A stretch of DNA of 64,000 bases from Cricetomys ansorgei (GCA_026225945.1 JAMJFZ010003163.1:23375001-23439000), one strand, 5' to 3'; shown: positions 35,101 to 43,904, counted from the first letter of the stretch. The notes: a model not told the origin generated them from the letters alone. Translations and numbers: made by a program.

Positions 35101-38100
35101 CCTTTAATGGACTCTGAGAACCATGAGTTCCTGAGAATCAGAATAGAACCCCACAGCAAAGAAGGTGGGGTTTGACACATGAGGCTTACTTATAGCTGTT
35201 CAGGTAAAGGGCTGATCCCTCTGCCTGCTTGTTTGGTGCACAGATTATGGTCATCGACTTTGTATTACTGTAACAAAATGCCCGAGGTAACTGACTTATA
35301 AAACAGTCAAAGCTACTTGACTCACAGTGTTTGGAGGTTTTAGCCAATGACTCTCGCTTTGGGGACTACGGTGAGTGGCTCACCATGGTGGGACCACATG
35401 GTGGAATGACCTGTTCATTTTATGTCTGAGGTGCAAAAAGGAGAGAGGGAAAAGGAGTTTGGGTTCCAATATATCCTTCAAGGACCTATCCCCAGTGAAT
35501 GGAAGTTTCCACGAGGCTTCATCGTAAAGTTCCCACCATTCACAACTGTACCAGCTGCGGATCAAGACTCTGACACAGGGCACCATGGAGGACATTACAG
35601 ATCCAAACAACAGCACCGTTAAACTGTGCCTCCATCTCTCACGCCCACGTCCTGAGTCTATGCTGCTCACATGACTGACCAAGGGTCCTGATGCTGGGCT
35701 GGAGCTTCCCCAATCAAGGGTCCCAGCCACTGAGCAGTCCCTAATATGTCTTACAGGAGCTGGCCTCGTGTTTATCCTGTATCCAGAAGCCATTTCCACT
35801 CTGTCAGGATCCACGTTCTGGGCTGTCCTGTTCTTCTTGATGCTCCTGGCTCTGGGGCTAGACAGCTCAGTGAGTGACCCCTCTCTGACACCCTTCTCCA
35901 CCCCTGCAACCCAGACCACTACTCAGCCAGCAGAGCTGCCACTGCCTGGTCTCTGTTTCCAAGAGCCGTATTTTAATGCAAATAATGAAGCGAGTCTTTC
36001 TTCAAAATAATAGTCTAGGTCAAAGCCAGGAACCTAGAGGAAACTATAAAGGACCAGCCCAGCACTCTGCTTTTGCAGATGGGAAGCCATAATCCAGAGA
36101 GGTCATGAATAGAATGTTCTGTGACCCAGCACCCTCCCATTCATTATATTTTATTACTGACAATCACCCCCAAACATTTTGGACCCTATTAGGTTACTAG
36201 ATTCCCATTTTGTTTTGTTTTGTTTTGTTTTAATTATTTCACTATGTGCAAAATTAAGTTCCTGGCCTTTTTTTTTTTAATGTCCATTTCCACCCTTTTC
36301 ATTCTTAAATGCCTTAGGGAGGGGCTGGCCAGCAGACTTCTCTGTCTTCGCTCTTCACTTGGTTGATCTGCCAGAGCAGTATGTTGGAAAGGATTCTGAG
36401 GCTTATTCCAGGCCCAGGGGGAGAGTCCTGATGTTGATTAAGAATGTCTGCCAAGGGCAGAGGAGAGGAGCAAGGGACATGTGTGATTATTGTCTGACAC
36501 AACACTGGCTCATAAGGAATAGACTCTGAGAACCTGGACTTAAAGCGACCACTTTGCTTGATTAGAAAGACAGTAAGAAACCCTTGTCATATACTGTGGC
36601 ATGAAGTTCCCACTCTGGAGAAGTTTTTTTGTAGATGTATCCAGAAGCTTCTATCTGCATGCAGCTATGTCACCTGGGCAATATATCCCTTCGCTCTATA
36701 TTTCTCAGTATTCACTGAGGCTGAGGGAGTGGGGGGGGGGGGTCAGGGACCCTGCTGCTGAGGCAGGAAAGAATTAACTCTTCACTATCCCATGTAACTT
36801 GAGCTTGTTTGAGATTGGGGCAGAAAAAGGGAAAAGACACTTGGGAGGAAGCAGGGCCTGTCAATTTCTGGAAAGGCTGATGTAACTGAAGCTGATGCTG
36901 AACAACAGGCACCCTTCCTTCCTGCCCCTACTGGTTCTCTACAGATGGGAGGCATGGAAGCCGTCATCACAGGACTGGCTGATGACTTCCAGATCCTGAA
37001 GCGACACCGGAAACTGTTCACATTCGGCGTCACCATCAGCACCTTCCTTCTGGCCATGTTTTGTATAACAAAGGTGAGGCTGGGCACTGGGCGATCTGGG
37101 GCTTTCTAAAATCTGGGCTGGATGGGGTTGAGCACAGGGGCGCTATCATCCCAAACCCTGTGGTCTGACACTCCATATAGATCCCTGCCTCCTGCTACTT
37201 CCGGGACTGATGATTTCCAAGCACTATTATTTACTGCTGATTGACTCAGGGCCAACAGAAGTCCCCTGGTAACTTATCACACTGTTTATCCAGCATTACT
37301 CCTGCAGCCAGCAGCATCGAGAGCCCTTGTTTAGAATGCAGGCACATTTAGCACTGCACCCCTATCACCAACTTGCAAAAAGGGCTCTGAGCAGATGGGA
37401 ATGGGGACAGGAAGGCTTTGATGGGTTCTTTAGGTGACTGCTTATTGTTGGGGATGGCTCAAGTCCTTTCTTTCTGTGCCCCAGGGAGGAATTTATGTCC
37501 TGACTTTGCTGGACACCTTTGCAGCAGGTACCTCCATCCTGTTTGCGGTGCTCATGGAAGCTATCGGCGTTTCCTGGTTTTACGGTGAGTATGGAGTTTT
37601 TTACCTGGAGAGGAAAAGGGGCTTTTCATGTCCAGGACAGCCACCAGGATCTCCAGAAGTGAGCAGCTCATTTGATAGGTATACACCTCTCCAGGCATCA
37701 GCCCACTGGGGCTGCGAAGACCTGGGAGACACCGGTGGCAGCATCTGAAACAGAACCAGCCTAGAGCTGCAGACCTGCAGCCACCGAACCAGGCAGTTAT
37801 CAGACGGAACAAAGCAAACAGGATGCCCAGCTAAACTCCAAGTTCAGATGAACAATGAACATCTTTTTTTTCTTTCTTCTTTTTTTTTTTTTTTAGATCA
37901 GCATTGACCCAAATATTGCATAGAATCTACTGATACTGATTTTTTTCATTCTGTGTCTGAAATTCAAATTTAAATAGCTATCCTGCCTTTTTTCCCCACT
38001 AAACTCATTCTAGAGCTGAACTGAGAAAAAAGATGTGTTATGACCGTTCATTTCCCCTTTATGTGACACTAGTGGGTTAATCTTGTTCTTACTCTCTCTG

Positions 38101-39611
38101 GAAGAGATTGCAGTGTGAGTGTTTCATGGTCTCTTTCAGATTATGGTTGGGGTGTCCGTGTGTGTAAGCATGGTTAGACTGACTGTGGGGTCCTGGCACC
38201 TGGCTCCCCAGTCTGGGTAAGCTCCTCCCTTCTCGGAGCTCTGGCTTCCCTCGTGTAAGATAATCAGTGTGGCGCATGAAAGGTGACTCTGTCCCAGAGT
38301 TTGTCCTTTCTCTTGTTTGCCATCAGCAAAGTGCCCACCAGGCCTCCTGCGCTCCAAGGTGTCAGTCTCCTGTCACCTGTCCTGTGTGTTGCCAGAACCT
38401 CGTGTAATGGCTCCAGGGGAGGCCCCAGTCCTGCATCTGCGGGCTTTGTGTGACAGGCTTACCTCGTGTGCTCTCAGGTGTGGACAGGTTCAGCAATGAC
38501 ATCCAGCAGATGATGGGGTTTAAGCCGGGCCTGTACTGGAGACTCTGTTGGAAGTTCGTCAGCCCTGCCTTCCTCCTGGTGGGTAGAATGTGGCTGGGGT
38601 ACCTGTAGGAGGGTGGTTGAATCCAGGTTGGGTGCGGGGTGGGCATATTTATTTCCTGGAGAAGGTGCCCTGGTTGTGCAGGCAGGACCTGTAGTGTGGG
38701 AGGGAGATAGTCCATCTTAGTGAGTCTCCAGCCACCCCAGCCCCCGCCATGTTGTGCTGGCTCCAAAGTCATTTTTGTCTTTTCCTCCCCACTGTTGTCT
38801 TTGCCATCTTGAATCTGTGCCATCACTTGCCTCTTGGGTACCCTTTCTTTTCTCTTCTTTCTCAATTCCTCCCTCATTTTCTCCCTCTATAATCATCTCA
38901 TTCTGTTTGTGTCTCTGCCGTTCTCTTCTCCTTCCCTCACCCCTCTTTTCTGTTTTCCCCCCCCCATCCATCTTCCCTCCCTGCTCCCACCCCTTCCTCC
39001 AGTTTGTGGTGGTGGTCAGCATCATCAACTTCAAGCCGCTCACCTATGACGACTACGTCTATCCTCCCTGGGCCAACTGGGTCGGGTGGGGCATTGCCCT
39101 CTCGTCCATGGTCCTGGTACCCGCCTACATCATCTACAAGTTCTTCAGCATACGAGGCTCCCTTTGGGAGGTGAGCTCTGGGATGGCTATTGTGGGATGA
39201 GGGGGGAGGTGGCATTCCTCATGGGGTGAGGGAGAGACAGAGGATACTTAGGGCCAGTGTACCCGGTTCATTTGCCAAGTGATGACCTACCTTGAGCCTC
39301 AGTTTCCACACCTGTAACCTGAGGACGATACTGCATACCTTGGAAGGGAAAACACTTGAGAGTGAAGAACCTGGCCCAAGCGAGGTGTGTCTTGCATGCC
39401 ACCAGCTGTTACCGCTGCTGTTTCTGCTGTTCACACGAGAAGGCAACACTCAGCCAGCCTGTCCCCTTCTAATGTGCTCCGTGTCTCCAGATACCCCATC
39501 TTTCCCTTTCTGAGCACACTACCGTTTTCCTAATCACAATATGATCAGCCCAAACCAGGGTTTTCTGAAATGATTTCCTTTCTTTAGCATGTATGTGTCA
39601 TGTACACCCAT

Positions 39612-39655
<44 letters not shown>

Positions 39656-40411
39656 TCAGCAGTGGTGTTTTTTCTCCTGAAGTTACATCAGGATCCTTAT
39701 TTGGCCACACCAATTAGTGGTGGTATTGTTTCCAAATGCGCTGACTTTGTAAGGCAAAGACCTCACACCTGGGCTGCCTTTCCTGGGCCCCTGAGGTTCC
39801 TTCCCTCCCTTCTCCCTTCTCAGAGACTGGCCTATGCAATCACGCCGGAGAACGAGCACCACCTGGTGGCCCAGAGAGACGTGAGACAGTTCCAGGTAGG
39901 CCCTGCACTAACCTTGGGGTGCTGTGGAGCAGGACACACTGGGCTGTGGCTGTTCTCTGTTGGGTGCCCCAAGCAGGATCTCAGTCAGGAAAATCAGAGT
40001 GGCAGTCAGCTTCAGCTAAGGGACTAAGGCTGTGCCTCCAGTCAGCCTCTTGCCGCTGCTGCTCTGCTTTCTGGTTCTGGGATACCAATGCTAGAATGTT
40101 CCTAGTTTTATCCTGCCTCTGAGTTGTCACATTAGTGTCACCAGACTGTGCTGAGCATTTTTATCTTGAAGGCATTGATGCACGTGCATCGGTAACACGT
40201 GGTGAGGGTTCCTTTGCATCCAGCCTCAGCACCAGTTAGGGAATCTGTTCTGAGGTCTGTGCCAGGAAGGAGACTGTCTGTTTTGCCTCCTCTTTGACTC
40301 TTGGAGCCTCAGCCAGCTGGGCCCCGGTCCCCTAAGTCCCCACTGGCTATGTCTTCGCTCTGTTGACCTTCATGTCTTCCACTGCAGTTGCGGCACTGGC
40401 TGGCTATCTGA
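2025..40411 (+). CDS. Slc6a2: Sodium-dependent norepinephrine transporter (NET), full gene
   Basis: Join of 2025-2298, 11272-11403, 13520-13757, 24653-24791, 31902-32036, 32849-32952, 34095-34219, 35757-35869, 36945-37073, 37485-37584, 38478-38578, 39003-39170, 39824-39895 and 40388-40411. The sum is 1854 nt, i.e. 617 residues plus stop, the same length as human NET. Every intron has GT/AG ends and phases match. The family (SLC6, LeuT fold, 12 membrane segments) couples Na+ and Cl- gradients to norepinephrine uptake. Key residues present: D75 (amine contact), R81 and D473 (outer gate), Y151/Y152, F317, S318, F323, S419/S420, the C176-C185 pair, and T258/S259, reported phosphorylation sites in rat NET. 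The start codon context is weak (C at -3); a second ATG encodes M6. All recognition is by memory of the family, not by a search. Confidence 0.97.
2299..11271 (+). other. Slc6a2: Slc6a2 intron 2 (9.0 kb), mostly unremarkable
   Basis: Mostly unique-looking DNA. I support only an L1 3'-end remnant near 8755-8860 and a weak CTCF-like motif at about 3468-3482 (minus-strand core CCACCAGAGG). A short G-run lies near 4468. Open frames in this stretch (for example 3104-3448, 7835-8248 and 10164-10710) lack any recognisable domain or conserved pattern and are treated as chance. Confidence 0.6.
8755..8860 (-). mobile_element. L1 3'-end remnant, antisense
   Basis: The block around AAATTAAAGTATAATTACAT followed by a C/T-rich run resembles the antisense 3' end of old rodent L1 elements. 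It is short and degraded, and the edges are approximate. Confidence 0.4.
11272..11403 (+). CDS. Slc6a2: Slc6a2 exon 3: membrane segment 2
   Basis: Encodes residues 92-136 in 132 nt. It includes segment 2 with the strongly conserved family stretch around [14 protein letters not shown]. The acceptor is TTGCAG and the donor GTAGGA. Residue 133 is Leu (PLFK), where the NETs I recall have Phe (PFFK). Confidence 0.95.
12115..12485. repeat. AT-rich low-complexity and ATATGT-type microsatellite
   Basis: Long stretches of alternating AT and TATGTG/TACATA units, interrupted by a short GA run near 12385. Located in intron 3. The open frame across it is a low-complexity artefact. Confidence 0.85.
13520..13757 (+). 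CDS. Slc6a2: Slc6a2 exon 4: membrane segment 3 and extracellular loop 2
   Basis: Encodes residues 136-215 in 238 nt. Segment 3 carries Y151/Y152 of the substrate site. Loop 2 carries the disulfide cysteines C176 and C185 and glycosylation motifs at N184 (NCT) and N192 (NAS). The third site of human NET (N198) is Asp here (DHT), as I recall for other rodents. Residues 168-170 read Ala-Trp-Thr instead of the Thr-Leu-Asn I recall for mammalian NETs; see findings. The donor is GTAAGT. Confidence 0.95.
16027..16178. repeat. 33-bp minisatellite, 4.6 copies
   Basis: Four full units (16027-16059, 16060-16092, 16093-16125, 16126-16158) and a 20-bp partial fifth (16159-16178). Units are identical apart from the first base of unit 1. 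On the minus strand each full unit reads GTGAAAGTGAAAGGAAGTG, a match to IRF/PRDM1-type motifs joined to an ETS core; the partial unit lacks it. The 33-bp period is a multiple of three, so the open frame across it is trivial. Confidence 0.97.
16969..17062 (-). mobile_element. Partial B1-like SINE, antisense
   Basis: Begins with the antisense B1 hallmark (TTTGAGACAAGGCCTCACTA) and then diverges. It is preceded by a TG/G run at about 16938-16960. Truncated or degraded. Confidence 0.55.
17396..17540. repeat. Compound TCTA/TGTC/ATCC tetranucleotide repeat
   Basis: Consecutive runs of TCTA, TGTC, TCTA again and ATCC units. Open frames over it in all phases are low-complexity artefacts. Confidence 0.95.
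17541..17676 (-). mobile_element. B1 SINE, antisense
   Basis: Shows antisense B1 landmarks in order: a degraded left end, GGCCTCAAACTCAGAGATCC, then CTGAGTGCTGGGATTAAAG and CACCACCATGC. The tetranucleotide repeat abuts its poly(A) side. Confidence 0.85.
19820..19896. repeat. 39-bp tandem duplication, two copies
   Basis: Units at 19820-19857 and 19858-19896 share TGATCAACTATGGAGGCTGG and most of the preceding CCTCTTCT stretch, with a few substitutions. An older duplication than the one at exon 5. Confidence 0.85.
20002..20060. repeat. TG/CG alternating run followed by GA repeat
   Basis: A (TG)n run passes into (CG)n and back to TG (about 20002-20037), then (GA)n to 20056. Alternating purine-pyrimidine with CG steps is the classical Z-DNA-prone pattern. 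Confidence 0.9.
22150..22260 (+). mobile_element. B1-like SINE fragment
   Basis: Contains a degraded B1 middle: GGAGACCGAAGCAGGAAGAT and CTAGGCCAGCTTGGGCTAGA. Both ends are unclear. Confidence 0.5.
22440..22612. repeat. Purine-rich tract and TA/CA microsatellite
   Basis: A long G/A tract (22440-22530) is followed by ATATAC/ACATAT units to 22612. Open frames on both strands are artefacts of composition. Confidence 0.8.
24653..24791 (+). CDS. Slc6a2: Slc6a2 exon 5: end of loop 2 and membrane segment 4
   Basis: Encodes residues 215-261 in 139 nt. Segment 4 spans about residues 233-254 and the exon ends in the cytosolic K-T-S-G-K motif; T258/S259 are the reported PKC-dependent phosphorylation sites of rat NET. 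The acceptor is GTTCACAG. The donor is AAAG|GTAATG at 24792, and an identical copy lies 31 bp downstream because of a perfect tandem duplication (see separate entry). Confidence 0.95.
24785..24846 (+). repeat. Slc6a2: Perfect 31-bp tandem duplication across the exon 5 donor
   Basis: Units 24785-24815 and 24816-24846 are identical base for base. Each contains the last 7 nt of exon 5 (GGGAAAG) plus the first 24 nt of intron 5, so the donor GTAATG occurs at 24792 and again at 24823 with the same 7 nt before it and 24 nt after it. Use of the second donor would add 31 nt, shift the frame and reach TGA at 32009-32011 in exon 6. Confidence 0.97.
26069..26290 (-). mobile_element. B2 SINE, antisense, with ATTT tail repeat
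   Basis: A TTTA/ATTT run (26080-26118) corresponds to the A-rich tail in antisense, followed by the B2 body in reverse, ending with GCTGAGCCATCTCTCCAACC. An internal 16-bp unit, CAGCCAGTGCTTTTAG, is present twice in tandem (26235-26266). The body carries CCAGAAGAGGGCATC at 26150-26164, the CTCF-like motif for which B2 elements are known. Confidence 0.9.
27157..27243. repeat. GGA/GAG trinucleotide tract
   Basis: Almost pure purine for about 87 bp, with a run of more than a dozen perfect GGA units at the right end. The strand asymmetry allows triplex or G-quadruplex structure. Frames reading poly-Arg, poly-Ser or poly-Leu across it are artefacts. Confidence 0.95.
28070..28175. promoter_or_regulatory. 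Candidate intronic enhancer with octamer and MEF2 sites
   Basis: A perfect POU octamer ATTTGCAT (28133-28140) lies 21 bp from a perfect MEF2-type CTATTTATAG (28162-28171). The same 110 bp keeps several CpG dinucleotides, unusual for rodent intron DNA and suggestive of constraint. Function is inferred from motif quality only. Confidence 0.35.
28976..29122 (+). mobile_element. B1 SINE, sense, diverged
   Basis: Reads GGACATGGTGG...AATCCCAGCATTCAGGAAGA...GGTTTGAGACCATC and ends CCTGTCTCAAAAAATAAAC, with an A-rich tail. Several substitutions suggest an old copy. Confidence 0.8.
29990..30165. repeat. CCATC-rich minisatellite, about 20-bp unit
   Basis: Units of the type CCATCTCCAACCACCCACCC repeat three to four times at about 30065-30130, flanked by looser CCATC/CCATT units on both sides. 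Confidence 0.8.
30245..30415 (+). mobile_element. B1 SINE, sense, well preserved
   Basis: Nearly complete B1: GTGGTGGCACACGCCTTTAA, GGAGGCAGAGGCAGGTGGAT, CAGCCTGGTCTACAGAGTGA and CCCTGTCTCAAAAAACC, then an A-rich tail. The best preserved SINE in the window. Confidence 0.93.
31165..31282 (+). mobile_element. B1-like SINE, sense, diverged
   Basis: Shows ATCTGTAATCCGGGCACTTG, GAGACTGAGACAGGAGGTCA and a terminal CTATGTCTCATAAAGATAAC plus an A run. Diverged relative to the copy at 30245. Confidence 0.7.
31290..31392 (+). mobile_element. ID-like SINE
   Basis: CTCAGTGGTAGAATGCTTGC and GATCTGGGTTCTATTCTGTC correspond to the A and B box halves of tRNA-derived ID/BC1-type elements. It sits directly after the B1-like element, as in composite B4-type SINEs. 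Confidence 0.6.
31902..32036 (+). CDS. Slc6a2: Slc6a2 exon 6: membrane segment 5 and loop 3
   Basis: Encodes residues 262-306 in exactly 45 codons. Segment 5 begins [11 protein letters not shown]; the rest forms extracellular loop 3 ([13 protein letters not shown]). The acceptor is TTGCTCAG and the donor GTGAGT. Matches rodent NET as I recall it throughout. Confidence 0.96.
32849..32952 (+). CDS. Slc6a2: Slc6a2 exon 7: membrane segment 6
   Basis: Encodes residues 307-341. Segment 6 contains the unwound SLGAGFG stretch with F317, S318 and F323, which form the central substrate, inhibitor and chloride sites in this family. The acceptor is ATTTTTAG and the donor GTAAGC. Confidence 0.96.
34095..34219 (+). 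CDS. Slc6a2: Slc6a2 exon 8: membrane segment 7 and start of loop 4
   Basis: Encodes residues 341-383. Includes N350/S354-type chloride and sodium ligand neighbourhood of segment 7 and the start of extracellular loop 4 ([14 protein letters not shown]). The acceptor CCAG follows a CT-repeat tract; the donor is GTAGGT. Confidence 0.95.
35255..35630. mobile_element. Possible old interspersed repeat
   Basis: The opening (TGTATTACTGTAACAAAATG) and GACTCACAGTGTTTGGAGG pattern are typical of medium-reiterated DNA-transposon-like repeats of mammals. I cannot name the family. The antisense open frame at 35380-35919 runs through this repeat and exon 9 and is not a gene. Confidence 0.4.
35757..35869 (+). 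CDS. Slc6a2: Slc6a2 exon 9: loop 4 end and membrane segment 8
   Basis: Encodes residues 383-420. Covers the second half of loop 4 ([11 protein letters not shown]) and most of segment 8, ending in D418-S419-S420, which bind Na+ and catechol hydroxyls in the family. The acceptor is CTTACAG and the donor GTGAGT. Confidence 0.96.
36206..36235. repeat. TTTTG pentanucleotide repeat
   Basis: Five TTTTG units in intron 9. No other feature is visible in this intron apart from a G-run near 36733. Confidence 0.9.
36945..37073 (+). CDS. Slc6a2: Slc6a2 exon 10: end of segment 8 and segment 9
   Basis: Encodes residues 421-463 in 43 codons. Starts [15 protein letters not shown] and continues into the cytosolic loop (KRHRK) and segment 9. 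A457, the site of a human variant linked to orthostatic intolerance (A457P), is alanine here. Residues 437 and 447-448 (Ile, Phe-Gly) differ from the rodent NETs I recall, while human NET also has Phe-Gly at 447-448. Confidence 0.95.
37485..37584 (+). CDS. Slc6a2: Slc6a2 exon 11: membrane segment 10
   Basis: Encodes residues 464-497. Contains D473, the outer-gate partner of R81, in [12 protein letters not shown]. The acceptor is GTGCCCCAG and the donor GTGAGT. The protein is unchanged relative to mammalian NETs I recall. Confidence 0.96.
37862..37896. repeat. Poly(T) tract
   Basis: T-rich run with a few C interruptions in intron 11. Possibly a degraded antisense retroposon tail, but no element body can be recognised beside it. 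Confidence 0.7.
38478..38578 (+). CDS. Slc6a2: Slc6a2 exon 12: cytosolic loop 5 and start of segment 11
   Basis: Encodes residues 497-530 ([20 protein letters not shown]...). The acceptor is GCTCTCAG and the donor GTGGGT, a slightly weaker donor than its neighbours. Intron 12 after it is only 424 bp and C/T-rich before the next exon. Confidence 0.95.
39003..39170 (+). CDS. Slc6a2: Slc6a2 exon 13: segments 11 and 12
   Basis: Encodes residues 531-586 in 56 codons: end of segment 11, the loop [12 protein letters not shown], segment 12 and the start of the C-terminal tail. Met570, Ile574 and Phe578 are small conservative differences from mouse NET as I recall it. The acceptor follows a long pyrimidine tract; the donor is GTGAGC. 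Confidence 0.95.
39612..39654. repeat. CA dinucleotide microsatellite
   Basis: About 20 uninterrupted AC units in intron 13. Confidence 0.97.
39824..39895 (+). CDS. Slc6a2: Slc6a2 exon 14: C-terminal tail
   Basis: Encodes residues 587-610 (24 codons) of the cytosolic tail, including the conserved ITPENEHHL motif. Residue 591 is Ala (YAIT) where other NETs I recall have Gly (YGIT). The donor is GTAGGC. If intron 14 were retained, the frame would stay open for 43 more codons to TAA at 40025-40027. Confidence 0.95.
40388..40411 (+). CDS. Slc6a2: Slc6a2 exon 15: last seven residues and stop
   Basis: Encodes residues 611-617 (LRHWLAI) and TGA at 40409-40411. The acceptor is CCACTGCAG. The C-terminal LAI tripeptide is the class II PDZ ligand that binds PICK1 in NET and DAT-type carriers. 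Arg612 replaces the Gln I recall in other NETs. Confidence 0.95.
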   Translation: MRHWLAI

Positions 40412-41578
40412 ACCTGGCCCTGAGGAGGAGGAACCCATGTGCCAATGTCCAGGCTGAGGGCATCCTCTTCGCCCCCACGTGGACTCTGCCTTGGGATTCC
40501 TCTCCTGGAAGATGCCTGTCCCATCCCTCTCGTTTTCCCGGTTACTAATGATTCTGTGACTCTGGTTTTTGTTCACCTTCTGTTCTTCTGGCCTGGAGGC
40601 TGCAAGTGTGGAGAACCAGTGAGCCTCAAGGAAGAGGAGGAAAGGGGGAAATGGAACATGGCTCCTAGAACTCTGGCTTAATGACAATCTCGCTGCATTG
40701 GGAGTGCATTCTGCGCTGAGGTCCATGGCTCAGGAAGAAACCCCTCCAGATCATAGAAGAAATCTTCGGCTCACCGAGGCTGAGAGAAGATGGGCTTTTG
40801 GTTGGATATCTAAAGCCCAACCAGAGTCTGACAGGGTCTGTGTGGGAGCCAAGGTGTGCAGGTTAACCCCTCTTTCCATCTCGTCACCACCCTGGTATCT
40901 GAGCCTCTCTTTGGGAGTTGGGGTTTATTTTCACCTGAAGTGTGGCTGGTAGGTGTTTTGGGGATTCTGAGCAGAAACCTCCTGACTTAGTTTTCTGGTT
41001 AATCTGAGATTGGTTTTCGTGTATTCTAGAACATTACTCTAGCTTCTGGTCCCGAACCATGATGTTAGGAGAAGAATGTAGCCTGACCACCAGAGAGGAA
41101 GTTCCACAAAGTCAGATACTTCAGAAAGGTGTTAGAGGCTGCTAGACCAATCACCCCTGCCCAAGCCACATTCTGGTCTTCTTCTGTCAGACACATGGGT
41201 GATTCCCGAGACCTTCCCGGGGATTAAGGCAGGGTCCCTGTGAAGCCAGCCATGTGTGTGCATCACAGGGATCTCTGTCCAGTGAGGCCATGTCAGTGCG
41301 TGAGGGCAACCTCAAGCCATGGTTCCTTATGATCCACAAACACTTCCCAGTCTTCTCCTGGGAACCTGAGCAGACAGGGGTCCTGAACTGTAAGATCCAC
41401 TGGCTCTGAAAATGTCCTCTGTTTCTTCATGGGCTGGATTTGGAACCTTGGAGGGCATGATGGGACCTACCACATCATAGCACCTACCCTCATGTCCGGG
41501 GAGGATATTCTGACTGGAGGGGACAGGTTGCTGGGTTCAGGAAATTTCTAAGTTCACCTGTGATACAAACTTGCAACG

Positions 41579-41595
41579 AGTGCCCTCTGGTGGTT
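41579..41595 (-). promoter_or_regulatory. CTCF-like motif, minus orientation
   Basis: On the minus strand this reads AACCACCAGAGGGCACT, an excellent match to the CTCF core CCACCAGAGGGC. It lies inside the Slc6a2 3' UTR. Confidence 0.6.
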
Positions 41596-41737
41596 AGTTT
41601 TGGTCCACTGCAGGAAATGGTTTGGTCAATTGATGGCACCTCCTTAGGATTTATGCTTATGGTTTGTGTGTCTTATGCCCTTCTTTGGTATCTAGAGTCA
41701 TAGGTTGTCATTTCGATAATGGGATTCCCTGCTGCAG

Positions 41738-41759
41738 TGTGTGTGTGTGTGTGTGTGTT
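41738..41759. repeat. GT dinucleotide microsatellite
   Basis: Eleven TG/GT units within the 3' UTR. Confidence 0.93.
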
Positions 41760-43896
41760 GAAAGGAAAAACAAAGGCCACTGCACTCACTGGAGTTCTGT
41801 AGGAGAAAGTAGAATGTCCCCAAGCCCTGATGAGGCTATAAAAAGAGGCCAGGTCAGCCAGCTTGGGGCGGGGAGATGTTTTAATCTGAGGATCCCAAGA
41901 TTCCCCTGGTGAATCAGGGTCCTTGAGTCATTCCTTAGTGGAAATCGAGGGACCTTTGAGGTTAGTCTCCTTCCATGTTAAGAAGGTCAGCTCGGCTCAC
42001 TCAAGGCATCCCCCTGACTTGGAACACCGAGGAGGGGGAGGCTCTTTCACTTGACCGCAGCACAGGTGCAAGTCAGGTCCCTCGTTTGTCGAGCAAACAA
42101 CCTCGACATCTCTCACGAGTAGTAATTGCTTCCCAGTTGTTACCTTTAAAAATATTTTATTGTAATTATTTAAACAAAGCACTTTCGCCCACACTGCCTA
42201 CCCTACAGGTAGGCACACTACCTGTAGTGGGTACTCATACTACCTGTCCCTGCAGGAAGGGAGGGCTGCTTCCTATCTCCTGCTTCCCTGGTGAGAAGAT
42301 GGATTCTCTCTTGCTCAAGGTCTCAGCTCCAGAAGGATCGGGGTGGACTCTCTCCCACTCCCATCAGAACACCAGGGCTCCCCCTGCTCACCGCACCCAG
42401 GGCTGTGCCCGGAGAAGGGCAGAAGAACGCTACTCATCTCATGCCACTGCCTCCCTGAGAGGTGCTGTCCTCTCCTTTGATTATAGCAGTCACCCTTTGA
42501 ACAGTAGGGCCCGAGAAGCTAGTCCACCTGGCTGTCATTAGTGCACATATTCAGAAAGCCTGGGTGCCTTCGGTCATCATGAGCCAGCTGTTTTCCCATT
42601 GCCATCTGTGAGCCCCTCCCCTCTGCCCAAAGACGCTGTTCCCTGGGGAGAAACTGAGATATGTGGTGCTAGCTGAATGAACCCCCAAACAAAAGCCACG
42701 GTGCTGCTTTGTGACAAAGTTGACTCCTGAGACTGGGCCAAGGGGTTCTTGGTTCCACGCCCAGGTGCTCTGATGGGGGGAAGTAGGGTGGGGCTCCCAG
42801 AAGGCCCCGGAGGGTCTCATGAAGGTGCTAGGAGGTCACCTGCTCTCACCTTTGCAGCCACTCTTCCTGCTGGGGGTTAATGCTTTGTTGTAAGTGACGC
42901 TTGACATCTTTATTGTGGCTTTTTTTTTTTTAAATAGGGGAGGTGACCCAGGACCAGTGTGTTCCCGAGTACTGTATATGACACTTGACACTTTTGATAT
43001 TTTGTCAGATTTTTAGAGAATTGTTTTTTATGAGATCTGAGACATTTAAGAACACAGGTGTTATTTAGCCTCTGTCAGTCTTCATTCCAGACTCGAGTGA
43101 AAATCAGAAGAGAAAAGGAGGTTCCAACTCACCCCAGATATCCTGCTCAACAAAGGTCCCTGCGCTGCCTTAATTCTCAAAGGGAGTTCTGCCCTAACAG
43201 GAACTCAGAGCCCAGTCTAGATTTTCTAGATTTGTAAGGCTGACATGTTTATTCCTACCAAAGAAATCATCTCTACCCTGATTAAGCTCACTTCATATGT
43301 TGATTTATTTCTTTTGAGAACTACAGAGGGGAGGTGAACGGAGTGGGTGTTTGGTGTAGTGGAAGCAGCTCCACCTTTAGAGTTGATTAGCGGTGGGTCT
43401 GTAGCCGATTAGCTAGCTGCAGGGTTTCTTGTCTATAAAATCAGGGATTTGGTCAAGTAATCGAAGGTCACACCCAACTGAAAACACAAACAGAAGCGAA
43501 GCAGCACAGCATCCCTGTGCTAAAGTTACAACGAAGAAAGCCTGTCACTTACTGCAGAAGCTTCCAAAGGCGACCCCGCAACTGACCGTCTCCTGGGCTT
43601 AGAACTAGAGATTTCTGGCCTGCAGAGCATCCATGCTTCTTTATGTCCAGTAGCTTCTCTTTCTCAGATGTCAGATGTCTCTAGCTCAGATCTCAGCTGA
43701 TGCCAGAAGGACTTGGTATTTGAGAAGAACTGGAGTCCAGCCCCCTCGATTGGATGCTCCGGTGGTGTTGAGAAGGCAGAGGGCTTTGCTCTGCTTGTGT
43801 TCGCAAGTCTCGGGACCCACGGCTCGGCCCACAGGCTCTGGTTGGTGACTGTGAAGTCCTGGGGTGCCGGTCCTCATCCTACTGCCTCTCCTTCTG

Positions 43897-43904
43897 TGTA
43901 AATA
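43897..43904 (+). promoter_or_regulatory. Slc6a2: Pumilio response element in 3' UTR
   Basis: TGTAAATA is a perfect match to the PUM1/PUM2 consensus UGUANAUA. It lies about 130 nt upstream of the poly(A) signal, a common position for functional sites. Confidence 0.5.

Noticed and set aside
35380..35919. 179-codon antisense frame near exon 9
   Set aside because: It spans an interspersed repeat and the antisense of a NET exon and shows no recognisable protein.
41975..42541. 188-codon frame in the Slc6a2 3' UTR
   Set aside because: Composition is Ser/Pro/Arg-rich without domains, and it lies inside the UTR between the stop and the poly(A) signal.
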